From Phlyctochytrium arcticum (Eukaryota; Chytridiomycota; Chytridiomycetes; Chytridiales; Chytridiaceae), in the NCBI GenBank assembly GCA_025602905.1, contig JAHLKI010000043.1:62001-126000 (forward strand): a stretch of 64,000 bases of DNA. Reading direction: 5' to 3'. A program made the translations under genes and the position numbers. Under the pieces are notes generated by a model. That model did no database searches. It saw nothing but the letters and a program-made list of their open reading frames with translations, and was not told where the DNA came from. Shown one piece after another: positions 11,301 through 23,125 of this stretch (position 1 is the stretch's first letter; each line of letters begins with the position of its first letter).

Positions 11301-12253
11301 ATCGTCAGTATCCGACCAGCAAGCCATTCCAGAAGATAGGTATCCCTTCTCCTAACATGGCCGATCGAAGTTCTCGATATCCGCCCAGCGCGGATCAGCG
11401 CGGTTTCCCCAACTATTCTCACTCATCGCAACCACAACGACCTGCTTCCAATTCCGCAACCTCGCAATTACAGCTTGCGAACCAACACCCGCTGCCAGCG
11501 TACCATTATCAGCAGCAATACATGGCTTCAGCCATACCGCATTCCATGTGGACACCAGGATCGCAGGCGTATCCACTTTCCAATTCGGGTTACCAGCATT
11601 CGCCATATTTGCCGTCCTTGGCTGACGTGAATCAGCAGAATGTCCCTACATACTCTTCTCAAATGCCCTATTCAAATTCCTACAATCTTAGCAGCATGGG
11701 TGCTATGCATTCGCAGATGAGTGGTCAGATGCCTCAGCTGCCTCCAATACAAATGCTCTCGGGTGGCACTTCGCAACCGAATCTGGCTCCGATTCATGGC
11801 GGACACCACGGAGGACGTGCACTTCCATCCCCAAGCGCAGCTAGCGGTGGCTATTCTACGAGCTATGGGCCACCACAAGCTCAACAGTCTTTACCATCGC
11901 TGGGCTACTCGATTCCCCAGCATCATCCGTACATGGGAATGCCATCGGCTCAACAGCCATCTTATCTTTCGCAGCCACCAATGCAACACACATCCATGCA
12001 GCCATTAGCGTATCAAACGCATCCTGGCAATCCTTACTCCCAACCAGTCTACCAATCGCCTTCCGCACACGCCCACGCGCCCGGGCCAAGCGGTTATCAG
12101 CAATCCCCTAATCCTTCACGACACCACCAGCCAGCACAGGTATCCAATGTGACACCTCTTCCGACCAATAGTCACCCGTCTGGAAGCGCACACTTTATAC
12201 CCCCACCAACATCTCCAGCACAGCAGCAGCGTCCGGCCCCCCCGCAACGATGA
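8381..12253 (+). CDS. KDM4/JHDM3-family histone lysine demethylase (JmjN-JmjC-extended PHD)
   Basis: Fe(II)/2-oxoglutarate-dependent demethylase, expected to act on trimethyl H3K9/H3K36 in the nucleus. Exons 8381-11028 and 11089-12253 encode about 1,270 residues; I chose the ATG at 8381 because upstream in-frame codons are not ATG. Order: disordered Pro-rich N-terminus; JmjN (VPVFKPTMEEFVDF, about residue 175); acidic linker; JmjC with SGGFSDAY..., the Fe ligands H and E in WHVEDMDLYSINY and the distal His in PYGYHQGFN; basic linker; extended PHD (CVLC...CAICKPKK...CIQC...YHVSC). The intron splits the last zinc ligands (CYCMQHH). Exon 2 is a Gln/Pro/Ser/Tyr-rich low-complexity tail of nearly 390 residues. 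All catalytic residues are intact. No Tudor domains are seen, unlike animal KDM4A-C. Confidence 0.92.
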
Positions 12254-12485
12254 TTGGTCATTCTTCCTTAATCTTTACCACTTTCATATCATGTAAAACG
12301 GACTGACTACCTTCAGTATCACAGCCTGAAACTTGCAATTGTACACTGTAAAATTTAATGTGATTCAGGAAGTCAAAATTCCCAGTTCAATAACGATTGA
12401 GTCATGTTGAAGGCATTGTTCCAGTTCCAGGGCAGCCAGACTTTTCGGGATTGCAAGGGCACTCGCAAAGCTTGCCAGATATCCA

Positions 12486-13980
12486 ATGAGTACCTATCCC
12501 GCTCTCTTTCCTCGCAGCCCACCAGGTCCGACCGGCATACGTGCAGACTTCAAAGTAGTTCCCCCTCTCGTGGATCCACATTCCGAAGTTCATGTTGCAC
12601 ATCTTCATGAAATCCTGCGAGATCGACGCGCCTGCCTCATTGTCGGTGCTGGGATATCCGTTTCTTTAGCCGATAGCGAGGAGAACAAACGTTTGGTAAC
12701 ATGGAAGGGGTTCCTGGACCGACTGGCTCTTACAGTCAAGGAAATGTTGAACCTGCCGCAAGAATGGTACGAAGAAGTGGCGAGTATGCTGGAGGTGGAT
12801 AAGACAAAGAAGCACGGTGTTCGGGAGCGACACTATGCTCTACGACTCGACAAGGCTGCAGAGATGATTGAACACCACGTCAACACCGGGCAGCTGGGGG
12901 GCTCAAGTGATCCTTTCATGCGGTATCACCACCTCGTATTCAAAATTCTGCATAAACTCCGCGCGGACCGAACTGCTCCGATTGCGCACATCTTACACAA
13001 CTTGCGGGCCCCTATTTTTACGACAAACTATGATGTTTTGCTGGAAGATGCCACGGGACGTTTTACCCTCTCTCTGGAAGATTTGCTGAAAGCACAGCGA
13101 ACCTATCGACTCCGCTCTGACCAACATCCATTGTCTGAACATCAGCAATATGTTTTCCATCTACATGGCATCTTTTATGACGACCCGGAACGAAAGTTTG
13201 TGCTCACATCAAGAGAATATGCTGTGACTATCGATGATTTTATCATGGCCCTCAAACCGGTTATTGTGGATGTGGGAAGTAAGATTAAAACGGGTGGAAT
13301 GGCGTACCATCGAAGTATGATATTTATCGGGACCGGGGGGACCCTCCAAGATTTACATTTTACTAGCCTATTTGCATCACTATACGAGTAAGCAACGTTC
13401 TCTTCGATTTTTCTAACGATACTTTGCCACGCTAATGCCTTCACTCCTCGCTTATAGACATAATGTGTTCTTGGAAACGAATGGCTTTGAGCGCGTTCTG
13501 CACTATGTTCTACTGAACGAAGTGGAAGCACAGAATGTTACAGATTTTGAATTCGAAGATTCGCTTGGTCGCAGCATTCATGCACATGAGTTGCTCGTCC
13601 CGGTTATTTACGGTAAAACCTATAACGAGTTGCCAGTTTTTCTCGGAAAGGTTCTTCAGATGCTGAAGGACGATGATGAACGAGGTCTCCAACAGCCCCA
13701 ATTCCCGGGGGCCCCCGAAATTGGGAGAAGAAATTCCATCTTTCCATCCAGCCGCAATCTGACCGCAGATACAGAAGATAGTAGTCAGATCAGTCGTCGA
13801 CCGAGCTTACTACGCCGCGCACTCGACTCCCAAGCGAAGATTTCGAATCCAATTCAGTCTCGCATTGGCATGGCAGGCATCATACGTGCGAATTTATCGC
13901 CAGATATGTGCCGGGAAAAAGCGCAAAGCGCCGGCTCGCTGTCTGAAGATGATTTCTCGCCCAGCACATCACCACATTAA
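12486..13980 (+). CDS. SIR2-like (SIR2_2-type) NAD-binding protein
   Basis: Two exons (12486-13387 and 13458-13980; intron GTAAGC...TTATAG) give about 474 residues. The N-terminal 300 residues are a SIR2-like Rossmann fold: LIVGAGISVSLAD (NAD-binding GAG), IFTTNYDVLLEDA (the TNxD/TQND-equivalent Asn-Asp), YVFHLHGIF (candidate catalytic His) and MIFIGTGGTLQD. This spacing fits the SIR2-like/SIR2_2 group seen as NAD-hydrolysing effectors in bacterial antiphage systems and as stand-alone proteins in fungi, rather than classical zinc-containing sirtuins: no CxxC pairs are visible. The C-terminal 150 residues are Ser/Arg-rich and probably disordered. Catalytic residues appear intact; substrate (NAD hydrolysis or deacylation) is not determinable. 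Its 3' end converges on the next gene with only 77 bp between. Confidence 0.8.
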
Positions 13981-14057
13981 ATGTTACGCCATCGATTCAA
14001 AAAGAGTGCCCAATTTCAACTTTCCGCCACCGAAACAAAAAACAGTCGGGAAAGCCA

Positions 14058-15007
14058 TTAGGCTCCCTTGTACTTATATTTTATTTTTTCTAGACCATTG
14101 ACACCTTCCTCGACATCATTCATCATAAAATATGCGTACCACTGCACCATCAGCATTCCCAATGGAACGAACGAGATGAGCATGGGCAAGATATCTTTTC
14201 CAACGGCCATAAATATTAGCCAAGGGGGAAGGGCCGCCAACCCGAGCAGTAATCGTGTCCGCATGTATTCTGGGACAACTGCGCGTGGAAGGAATGGATG
14301 ACCGAATATGAGGAAAGGGGAAATGATGATGTTGAGACTGGCGAGGATGTAGGGCATACGAAGCGACGGGAGGTTGAAGGGTAAATTGTTTGGAAATCCG
14401 CCAGCTACTAGAAATCTGCCACCACGTAAAAGAGAGAAGAGAACATAATAGGAGTGATTTAGTGCTTTTGCCAGTATAGTTTTGATGATTAGCTGTAAGC
14501 TTTGTACGATAATTCTTTGACGGAGTTGTAAATACTTATAAAATCCGTCGCGCCCACAGCCAGTGGGAGCATTTAATGTACTTACAATCCGCTGACGCTC
14601 GCGCACACCGCAATGAAGATATTGCGATATGCTTCGCGAAACCGATCACTCCGCCCTCGAAAATGTTCAATCAAATCTTCTTGCTCTAAAGATAATGAAT
14701 GTTAAGTTTGACATCCTTCAATGATAAAGTGCAGCTGAAAAAGTTCCGGATTTGTGCTCTGCCTTGGCAAGGAAAGCACAAAGGCAATATCTAACCCGAA
14801 TCTGCATGCAAAACACTACTTACGCTGCTCGTCCATTATCAGTGGATCATCCTCGTCTGCCGACAAGATGGGTGCCGTGGAATCCTTGGGTATAAACGCG
14901 GTACGTTTGTACGGTTGTCGCATGTTTGCGATAATCTCTCCTATTGAGCCAGAGCGTCCCTTGGGAGAAACTTCAGACTCGGTATGAATGTGTTCTTCAC
15001 TGAGCAT
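14058..15007 (-). CDS. Small integral membrane protein, unrecognised family
   Basis: Three exons: 14824-15007 (MLSEEHIHTESEV...), a short exon around 14587-14678 (QEDLIEHFRGRSDRFREAY), and a last exon ending at 14058. The predicted protein is about 200 residues: a charged, likely cytosolic N-terminal 90 residues, then about four hydrophobic segments (NIFIAVCASVSGLFLVAGG; YILASLNIIISPFLIF; LLLGLAALPPWLIFMAV; LPMLISFVPLGMLMVQWYAYF) and a short charged tail KIKYKYKGA. Phases agree at both introns. I do not recognise the family; endomembrane location is inferred only from the helices. Confidence 0.65.
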
Positions 15008-15283
15008 TATCGAAACTGCTTGTCAACCCAAATTGCCGCAGAGGCAAGTTGGTGAATCTTGCTTGGCACGCGTGACAAACGTTTCTGTGCAGGTTTCTGG
15101 TGTGTACACCGCTCTCAACCAAATTTCCAACCAACTCCAAAATATTTATCAAGAGCAATACAAAGAAAGTAAGGGAAGAAACAGCTAACACTAGATTTTT
15201 GTAGTAGAACTATGGGACCGTCTGCTATTGACCCGTGCACGCACTCTATAATGTATGGCCACTTGGACGATTAAGGTGATCTC

Positions 15284-16051
15284 TCAGTACCGGAACAGCG
15301 ACACTCCCCCAGTTGTTTGTTGTGCAAACAACTTGCCAGAGGGCATGTCCGGATGCATTCCCAGTCCCATACCCGGTTTACGCTCCAGCTTGGGTATTAC
15401 TTCCGGCATATCTTTGAACTTTTTCGCCAGAAGCGACGACAACTTGCGGAACTCTTCGGCGTGGTCCACCACCAGCGCTGCGTAGTTTGATGTCCCTGTC
15501 ACCGACTCGTAATGTTTTCGCACATAGTCGCAGACGTTGTTGTGGTATGAATCAAAGCTTGCCCCGCAACGTGCAGCCCGCTCATTAAATGTGAGGCGAA
15601 CGGCGAGGAGAACCGATGTTGGCGAAAATTCAATGCAGGTGAGAGCGCGGATGGCACATGCCATTGGGGGGTGGAAATCGAGAAAGTCGGCAAATCGGTA
15701 TACCTCCAAAATCTCCGTCACATCCATATCGAGAAGATATGTCTCGTAGAACTCATATAGAGACTGAATAGTGGCCTCCACCGCCTTGGAAGTGAATAGT
15801 TTCGGGATTGTGATCACAGTCAGGTTTCGTTCGGCGGGTCGAGTTGTCGTTGTAAACAGTGAATAAAAGTATGGTGCACGGGCGAGAACACATTTATTGG
15901 CCGTAATTTCAAACTTGTCCCGTTCGCAAATGATTTTGACATCATGCAATTTTCGATCTGTTCGGAGGTATGGCAGGAAATTATTGAGTGTATTGGCTGG
16001 CCCTGGATGACTAGGATTTTCACCGAGACGCAAAATGCCGTTGGGTGCCAT
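15284..16051 (-). CDS. BTB/POZ domain protein
   Basis: Single-exon frame of about 255 residues from the ATG at 16051; in-frame codons further 5' include no ATG. The BTB fold is shown by DRKLHDVKIICERDKFEITANKCVLAxxxPYFYSLF-like spacing (residues about 30-65), followed by TIPKLFTSKAVEATIQSLYEFYET and LEVYRFADFLDF, the typical BTB alpha-helices. The C-terminal 120 residues resemble a BACK-like helical region and end Gly/Met-rich. BTB proteins commonly dimerise and serve as CUL3 adaptors; no Kelch, MATH or ankyrin partner domain is present, so partner and substrate are unknown. Confidence 0.8.
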   Translation of the reverse strand: MAPNGILRLGENPSHPGPANTLNNFLPYLRTDRKLHDVKIICERDKFEITANKCVLARAPYFYSLFTTTTRPAERNLTVITIPKLFTSKAVEATIQSLYEFYETYLLDMDVTEILEVYRFADFLDFHPPMACAIRALTCIEFSPTSVLLAVRLTFNERAARCGASFDSYHNNVCDYVRKHYESVTGTSNYAALVVDHAEEFRKLSSLLAKKFKDMPEVIPKLERKPGMGLGMHPDMPSGKLFAQQTTGGVSLFRY

Positions 16052-16474
16052 TGGGATACCGTCAAATGGATGGAAAATGTAAAAATACCAGGTAAAGGTG
16101 CGAGCCAAACCAGATTAAAGGATAAGGGATCTGTCTCTGCTTACGAAAAAAAAAGCCCGTAAACTATGGTTGCCTCCAACGTTCAATCTGTATATGATCA
16201 GGTACACAGCTACTGTACCTGGCAAGACGGTTCAACCCAACCATTGTTTTCTCGTGAAGCTCCTCAAAACATCTGGTGGAGGAACAATGTTTGTGATGTG
16301 GCAGTTATCGTATTCTGTTCGGACTCAAGAGGCCAATCAGAAAGAAACCACTTGACATTATGGCTCCACAAATCAAAACTCCTTTTATTCTCTAGAAGAC
16401 GAAGGTCCCGAAAGAAGAATGTGAAGGGAACAAGAAGATATCGAGCAGGAAATGTGAAAAATCAAAAAAAATAG

Positions 16475-16558
16475 TGAAGAGTGTGGGACTTGAACCCACA
16501 AGGTCTGTTGACCATTGGAACTTAAGTCCAACGCGGCTACCGATTTCGCCAACTCTCC
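16475..16558 (-). tRNA. tRNA-Leu (anticodon UAA), intronless
   Basis: On the minus strand the 84-nt sequence starts GGAGAGTTGGC, pairs its 5' GGAGAGT with ACTCTTC at the 3' end (one G-U), and has an anticodon stem TTGGA/TCCAA enclosing CTTAAGT, giving anticodon TAA. A long type II variable arm and a GTGGGTTCAAGTCCCAC T-arm confirm a class II leucine tRNA. Discriminator base is A. No intron interrupts the anticodon loop. Confidence 0.95.
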
Positions 16559-17234
16559 TTGATGAAATTCGAGGGTCAGCGCGTTTTTATAACCCTTGAA
16601 AATATACAGTACGCTCCATACCTCCGCTGGCAATAGATTAGATGTCCTTGTATTTAGAGGCTGACAAGACATCTGACAAGACCTTGAGAGTTTGAGATGG
16701 ATGCAGTAAGTCTCAGCAATTGCCTTTGAACACATGCTCTACCGAAAAATGACATGAGAGTATTACAATCATCGTGCTGTTGATGTCCCCCAAAACGAAC
16801 CCACCCTCCCGGCGCAATAAGAGAACATTCATACATAGACGGGCTTCCATATGTTGAAATACATGGTCGCCAAACTAGATCACATCAAGAGCATGGCCTT
16901 GGATCAAGGCAAATTGATGCACTTTTGATGTTGTACAGTACAGTATTACTGTTTTTGGGTGGCACAGGCACGGTATGCAGCTGTCCGGTTTCAAGAAGCA
17001 AGGTCGACTTCCAACTCCAGGTCAAAACCCGCTACTGTCGAACTTGGGTTTAGCTGCTGCCTTTATAGATTTCAGTCGTGACCTCCCATTGGAACAACCC
17101 TTGTAAGATACATGCTCGCTCTGTTCGTCTGGTGGGCAGCAACAAACCTTTTTATTGCTGCAGGTTTACAGGGATCTCCAGATCGGGACCGCGCCCACAT
17201 ATCCCCACCGAGTACCACTAGAAACACTGCCAAC
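16559..17234. other. Intergenic region upstream of exportin-1
   Basis: About 675 bases between the tRNA and the XPO1 start codon. Small frames on both strands show no domain or consistent coding signal. It should hold the tRNA 5' flank and the XPO1 promoter. Confidence 0.5.
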
Positions 17235-20200
17235 ATGGAAGGAATTCTGGACTACAATTCCGAACTGGACATAGCGCTGTTTGACCGCGTCGTCTCGGCC
17301 ATGTTCATGACTGGACCTGAGGTATGTTGTAGTTTGTTTCGCCTCTGGCCGGCAACGATTGAGTACTAACCTGCGATCTCCCACGATTCAGCAAATCGCT
17401 GCAAATAATGTTCTTGAGCAATTCCGCCAACATCCAGATGCATGGAAACGAGTTGATGCCATTTTGGAGAACTCTCAGGTCATGCAGTCAAAAGTAAGGC
17501 TTAAGCGCACGTCACTAGCTGTTCACCATGCTGACCATTTTCCAGTATATTGCGCTGTCTATCCTAGAAAATCTCATCAAAAGCATGTGGAAGGTGCTCC
17601 CGGCTGAGCAACGAACGGGTATGGTGAAAATCAGTGATACACTGTACAGCAGCATACTTACCGAGGGTCATAGGCATTAAGAATTTTATTGTTGCATTCA
17701 TTATCAAAAATTCATCGGAAGACGATGCTTTGGAGAGGAACCGCCTGCTGCTGGGAAAGCTCAACATTGTGCTGGTTCAGGTACAGAGCCTGCCGGCCGC
17801 ATGGAGTATGACCAGACTCTTAACTTGTTGCAACTTAGATCTTGAAACATGAATGGCCACACAACTGGCCCACCTTCATCCCGGAAATTGTCAATTCTAG
17901 CAAAACCAATCTAGCTCTCTGTGAGAACAACATGAACATTTTGAAGCTACTCAGGTACGGCAGCTGCATCCCGTTAGTACGGCAAGCCCCACTGACAGAA
18001 TGATCAATAGTGAGGAAATCTTTGACTTTTCCGCGGAACACATGACGTCAAAGAAGGCCAAGAATCTGAAGAATACCATGTGCGCCGAGTTTTCAGAGAT
18101 TTTCCAGCTATGCCATGAAGTACTGGAAAAGGCCCAGAAAGCCAGTCTCATCAATGCTACTCTTGAAACTTTGCTCCGGTTCCTGAACTGGATTCCTCTC
18201 GGCTATATTTTTGAGACCAATCTGATTACTATCTTGCAAACACGGGTATGTCTTTTCTCGGTTTTATAAAGGGGAGGTGGGGAAGTATTAAGTTGTTGGT
18301 TTTTTCTCAATAGTTCCTCAATGTTGGCACATTCCGCAACGTAACCCTAAAATGCTTAACCGAAATTGCCGGTCTTCGCATTGGCAGTGAATACGGCGAA
18401 AAATTTGTGTTGCTGTACAACATGGTGATGGGTGTCATTCCGACCATGCTCCCACCGGATACGAGTAAGTAAAGCCCTCGTCACCGCTTACCAGTATGAG
18501 TTGACATGTTCTTGCAGACATTGCGCGGGCATGGGACACCACATCCGACTCAGACCAGCAATTCATACAAAATTTCGCCCTTTTCCTCACAAACTTCTTG
18601 GGTGTCCACTTGAAGGTCTGGGGACTGCCACAGTGATTGAGGTTTGCACAACTAACGTTACGAACAGTTGGTGGAAGCCGCGGCAGCTCAGCATGCGCCA
18701 ACAAAGGAAGCATTACTTCTCGGACACCAATATTTGCTCCGGATCTCTGAAGTAGATGATCGAGAGGTTTTCAAAATCTGTCTGGAATATTGGGCAAAGC
18801 TGGTTGGTATTAAAGTTTCTCAATCCGTAAAAGTGTCTTACAACTTGTATCTCAGGTCGAGGAATTGTTTGAAGAAATTCAAGCTGCACCACATGGAGTA
18901 GAAATGCCACTTCTCAACCTATCTTCCACGTCATCAAATCGCTCAAATTTTGGAGCCAATTTACCACTTCGCAAAAACATCTATGCCGCCGTGCTTACCA
19001 AACTGCGAGTAATTATGATTGAGCAAATGGTCAAGCCAGAAGAAGTGAGTGGCGGCCGTTGCTTATTTCAATTGCTAAGCTCACTCATAACTCGTATTCT
19101 AGGTTATCGTAGTGGAAAATGACGAAGGAGAAGTCGTACGAGAATCTCTAAAGGAGAGTGACACGATTGTTCTTTACAAGAGCATGCGAGAGGTTCTGGT
19201 TTACTTGACTCATTTGGATGTGGAAGATATGGAGCGAATAATGTCTGACAAGCTTGCGCGCCAGGTTAGCATTTTTTTCCAGTTTCGTTCAACAGTTGTC
19301 TGATTAATCTGAATTGTTAGATGGATGGGTCTGAGTGGTCATGGGCTAATCTAAACAAACTTTGCTGGGCCATCGGATCAATCAGTGGTGCAATGAGCGA
19401 GGACGTTGAGAAAAAATTCTTGGTCACCGTTATCAAGGATCTCCTGGGTCTTACAGAAATGAAGCGGGGAAAGGACAACAAAGCCATTGTCGCCTCCAAT
19501 ATCATGTACATTGTAGGCCAGTATCCCCGATTCTTGAAGGCGCACTGGAAGTTCCTGAAGACAGTCGTCAACAAGTTATTCGAGTTCATGCACGAATTAC
19601 ACGAAGGTACGGTGATAGCAAAATGTCGAAATCGGGCCTGCTCTTGAGCGAAGCTTTCCCCATAGGTGTTCAGGAAATGGCATGTGACACCTTCATCAAA
19701 ATTGCCCAGAAATGCAAGCGGCATTTTGTAATCCAACAACAACAAGAGAACCGTCCATACATTGATGAAATTCTGGAGATCATGGCGACTATCACGTCGG
19801 ACCTGCCCCCACCGCAGGTTTGTTGCGTACCTCTCTCAAAAATCAAAACCCAATCTGAGTATTTCCTTATAGATGCATACTTTCTACGAAGCGGTCGGAT
19901 ACATGATTTCGGCCCAGCCTAATAAGCAGCAGCAGGAACGCTTAATCGGCAAGTTCATGGAGGCGGCAAATAGTGCGGTAAGTCACAAATTATACTACTT
20001 TTTTGCTATCTGTACTCAAATTCCGCAAAGTGGGACAGCAAAATGATTCAAGCCCGAACCAACCCTGAAATTCTCAACGATGCCGATACTGTGAAGCTGC
20101 TTTCGAACATCATCAAAACCAACGTATATGCATGCACATCAGTCGGAAGCCCATTCTACGTTCAAGTAGGACGGAATTTCATGGATCTGCTTGCCTTGTA

Positions 20201-21666
20201 TACGGCCGTTAGCGGTCTGATCTCGGATCAGATTGCAACGCAAGGTAAGAATACCACGCGCCACTCGTCTGATAGTTTTCAAATAATGTCTTTCAGGATT
20301 GATTGCCACGAAAACACCAAAAGTGCGAGGGTTGCGAGCGATCAAGAAGGATGTACTCAGATTAGTCGACACGTACATCACCGCCGCCGAAGACATAGAG
20401 AGTGTTATGCAAAACATGATACCACCACTCCTAGAGACAGTTCTTGGAGATTACGCCCGCAATGTCGAACCAGCCAAGGATGCCTTTGTTTTGAATGTCA
20501 TGGCCAGCATCATCAAGAAATTGGGCGTAAGTCTGCTGTTGGTATACAAGTATAGTGCGTTTGGTTCTCATACAGCGAAATAGGATCAAATGGACGATAA
20601 GATCCCAGCGGTTCTGGACGCGGTATTTGAGTGTACATTGAACATGATCAACAAAAACTTTGAGGAATACCCGGAGCACCGGGTCAGCTTCTTTACCCTG
20701 ATGGGAGCAATCAACGAGAACTGCTTCAAAGGTTGTTTATATGTCACTTTTTCCCATGACGGTGAATCTAATTAGACTTCTGCCATATCAGCTTTGTTAC
20801 AATTACCTGCGCCCCAGTTTCGCCTGTTCCTGGACAGTATTGTGTGGGCTTTCAAACACACCATGCGGGATATCAGCGATCTTGGACTCAACATCATCTT
20901 GGGAATGCTGAATCATTTCTCACTCGTGGATCCCCATTTGGCCAACTCTTTCTATCAATCATACTTCCTCAGTCTCCTCCAAGATATTTTCTTTGTCCTT
21001 ACCAATCCATTCCATAAATCTGGTAAGAATTGCAGCAATGTTTCAAGATATGAGCTCAGGCTGACGAAAATATCCAGGTTTCAAACATCAAAGTATGATC
21101 CTGAAAGACATGTTTGCTTTGGTGGAGTCTGGTCAAATTGGAGTACCACTCTTTGATCCAGCGGTGGTCACCAATCCCAACATGACAAACCAGCAATTTG
21201 TGCGTGAATTTGTCATGGATCTACTGCAACGCGCGTTCCCGCATCTCCAAGCGTAAGTATCTGAAGAGGACCCAGTTAACGTAACTCTAACCGGGCTGAC
21301 TTTTATACAGAAATCAAATATCACAAGTTGTGGAAGGTTTACTCAAGCACTCCAGAGACGACGCTGTGTTCAAGTCGCATCTCCGAGACTTCCTTGTTAC
21401 GTTACAGGTATAGCATGTCCGTCATCTTGCTACAATTGATCATTTTCTCATACTTCTTTAACAGGAATTTGCGGGCGACGACAGCAGTGATCTGTACATT
21501 GATGAGAGGGAAGCCGAAGCTGAAATGAAGAAGAAGCTGGAGATGGAGAAGGCACTGAGCATTCCAGGCATGGTGAAACCGAGTGAAAGGTAAATGATTG
21601 AGTTTTGTTCTTTGGTTATTCTGTCTGACATTTGAATAATACAGACCCGATGAGATGATGGATTAA
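17235..21666 (+). CDS. XPO1: Exportin-1 (CRM1), nuclear export receptor
   Basis: Importin-beta-family karyopherin that exports leucine-rich-NES cargo with Ran-GTP. The gene is cut by well over ten short introns. Start at 17235 ([20 protein letters not shown]) aligns with the family N-terminus; stop at 21664-21666 after PDEMMD. Highly conserved blocks appear in order: [155 protein letters not shown] and [18 protein letters not shown]. The Cys codon at 19683-19685 corresponds to the leptomycin-B-reactive cysteine of human and fission-yeast CRM1. The HEAT-repeat architecture spans the whole length. Confidence 0.96.
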
Positions 21667-22369
21667 GCTCGGAGTAAAGCAAGGGAGCATTTCCTCGTTC
21701 ACCCTATTATGTATCTAAGTGCGAGTTGAGCAATAGTACTAGCAGTACACATTTTCGGATTTTGTCCAGAAAAAACCACGTTTGCCAGGCGCATTTGATG
21801 AGTGGAACGTGGAAACCGACTGGTTTACTTCATCCACTGGTAAAACGGCTTTATCGTTTCGAAGGACATCAACGTTCGGCAGCGTCAAGATGTATCATGC
21901 TATGACATTTTTCAGTTCTGAAGGGAAGGGCGAGCGGATGCTTTTTTTTGGATTTACAGAAGACTCATATGAATATTGAAATGCAAGGCGCAAAGTCGGG
22001 AGATATTACAGATTGAAATAACGTGTCATTGTGCTGGTGCTAGATTGGGGGATACCTCGCTGGTGATCGATGTCACACTGACTGTTATTCGATATGTCGA
22101 AATCCTGCAGTCCACAGCAGGGGCACGAAGTCATCTGATAAAATCTCCCGTTGATTCGCCGATCTTGCAGGTGACAGTCGGTCGTTGCCCCCGGAGGTCC
22201 TTCACCATTTGGTTTCATTGCGTCCAATCAGTGAGACGCACCAACTTCATCGGACAAGCAACGCACGGATAATCGGAATGCAGAGCCATTACGGCACTAT
22301 CGTGATTACAATTTTGAGCCGAGTGTCGCCTGCAATTCAATCGGTGTTTTCTGAGCCGGCCATATTTTG

Positions 22370-22720
22370 CATTGTACTGAACCGACATTGCTATGCACAC
22401 GCGATTTCGTCGTTGAAGTGTTTGGCCTTGTTGTACGTTCATTCTGTAAATGCTGTCCCTTTACGTCCAGTCGAAATCATACTGTCTCGTCCTCAACTGA
22501 AGCTCCTCGTCCGACAACAATCGAACAACTACGGGCCTTCTGCATTGACATGGCCCGGTGAGTAATTTGTCCTGATAGCGGAGTACACGGAACCGGTAGC
22601 GAACTAATTTTAATGTGGCAAGTACGCTTCTTGTAACGGTTTTTGCTACCGCTTCAAACTTTCGGATTTCCGTGGCCTTCAAAGACGTCAGACACGATGA
22701 TCGTCAACCGCAACGCGATT
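22370..22720 (+). pseudogene. Possible decayed cyclin-box gene fragment
   Basis: Between XPO1 and NAA38 a plus-strand frame contains RDFVVEVFGLVVRSF and, further on, PTTIEQLRAFCIDMAR, reminiscent of the start of a fungal PHO80/PCL-type cyclin box. A plausible intron (GTGAGT...GGCAAG, about 22560-22622, with CTAAT branch site) leads to TLLVTVF, after which the expected YRFKLSDFRG-like continuation is found only one reading frame over. That pattern suggests a frameshifted remnant. The similarity is short and I could not test it, so this is a weak call. The rest of 21667-22812 shows no gene. Confidence 0.3.
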
Positions 22721-22812
22721 TTCCGTCAGCGCGCTGTTCTCTCCATAAACAATGCTGGAAGCAGCCACTATACGATTTGATGCTTGCAAAGCGTGACACC
22801 AGAATAGGGTCA

Positions 22813-23125
22813 TCACATGTAGGCACCATCTGGATTTTCGAGTTCCACTTTCATCAGATGGTTCCCTGGGATCATGATCAAACCCACAAATCGCCCTTCA
22901 ACGGTATCTGTAGGGACAATGGTTCACATATGTGGCATGGTGCTGGGTATCGAGACACATACCAGGGTGAAACTCCTCTGCAAAACTCAGAATCATATTT
23001 CTCCCCTTGTCGATGCATACAAAATTTCCAACAAACTTGCGGCCGTCAGAGATCGTTACTCGCGAACGCGCGTTTAAATATTGCCGAAGTTGCTTGACTA
23101 GCTCTGTTTCGGGTGCTTTGTCCAT
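22813..23125 (-). CDS. NAA38: LSM-domain auxiliary subunit of NatC (NAA38/LSMD1/Mak31-like)
   Basis: Two exons with an intron of about 55 nt (GTATGT...CTACAG near 22905-22960) encode about 85 residues starting at MDKAPETELVKQLRQYL. The Sm1-like motif SRVTISDGRKFVGNFVCIDK is followed by NMILSFAEEF and an Sm2-like RFVGLIMIPGNHLMKVELE. The combination GLxMIPGxH is characteristic of NAA38 rather than of spliceosomal LSm proteins. NatC acetylates N-terminal Met followed by hydrophobic residues on ribosome-bound nascent chains. The frame stays open upstream to 23233; I chose the internal Met because the resulting length fits the family and the LSM fold starts right after it. Confidence 0.82.

Noticed and set aside
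16166..16474. Plus-strand frame of 102 codons just before the tRNA
   Set aside because: Basic, low-complexity product with no domain; lies in a 5' flank and overlaps no conserved signal.
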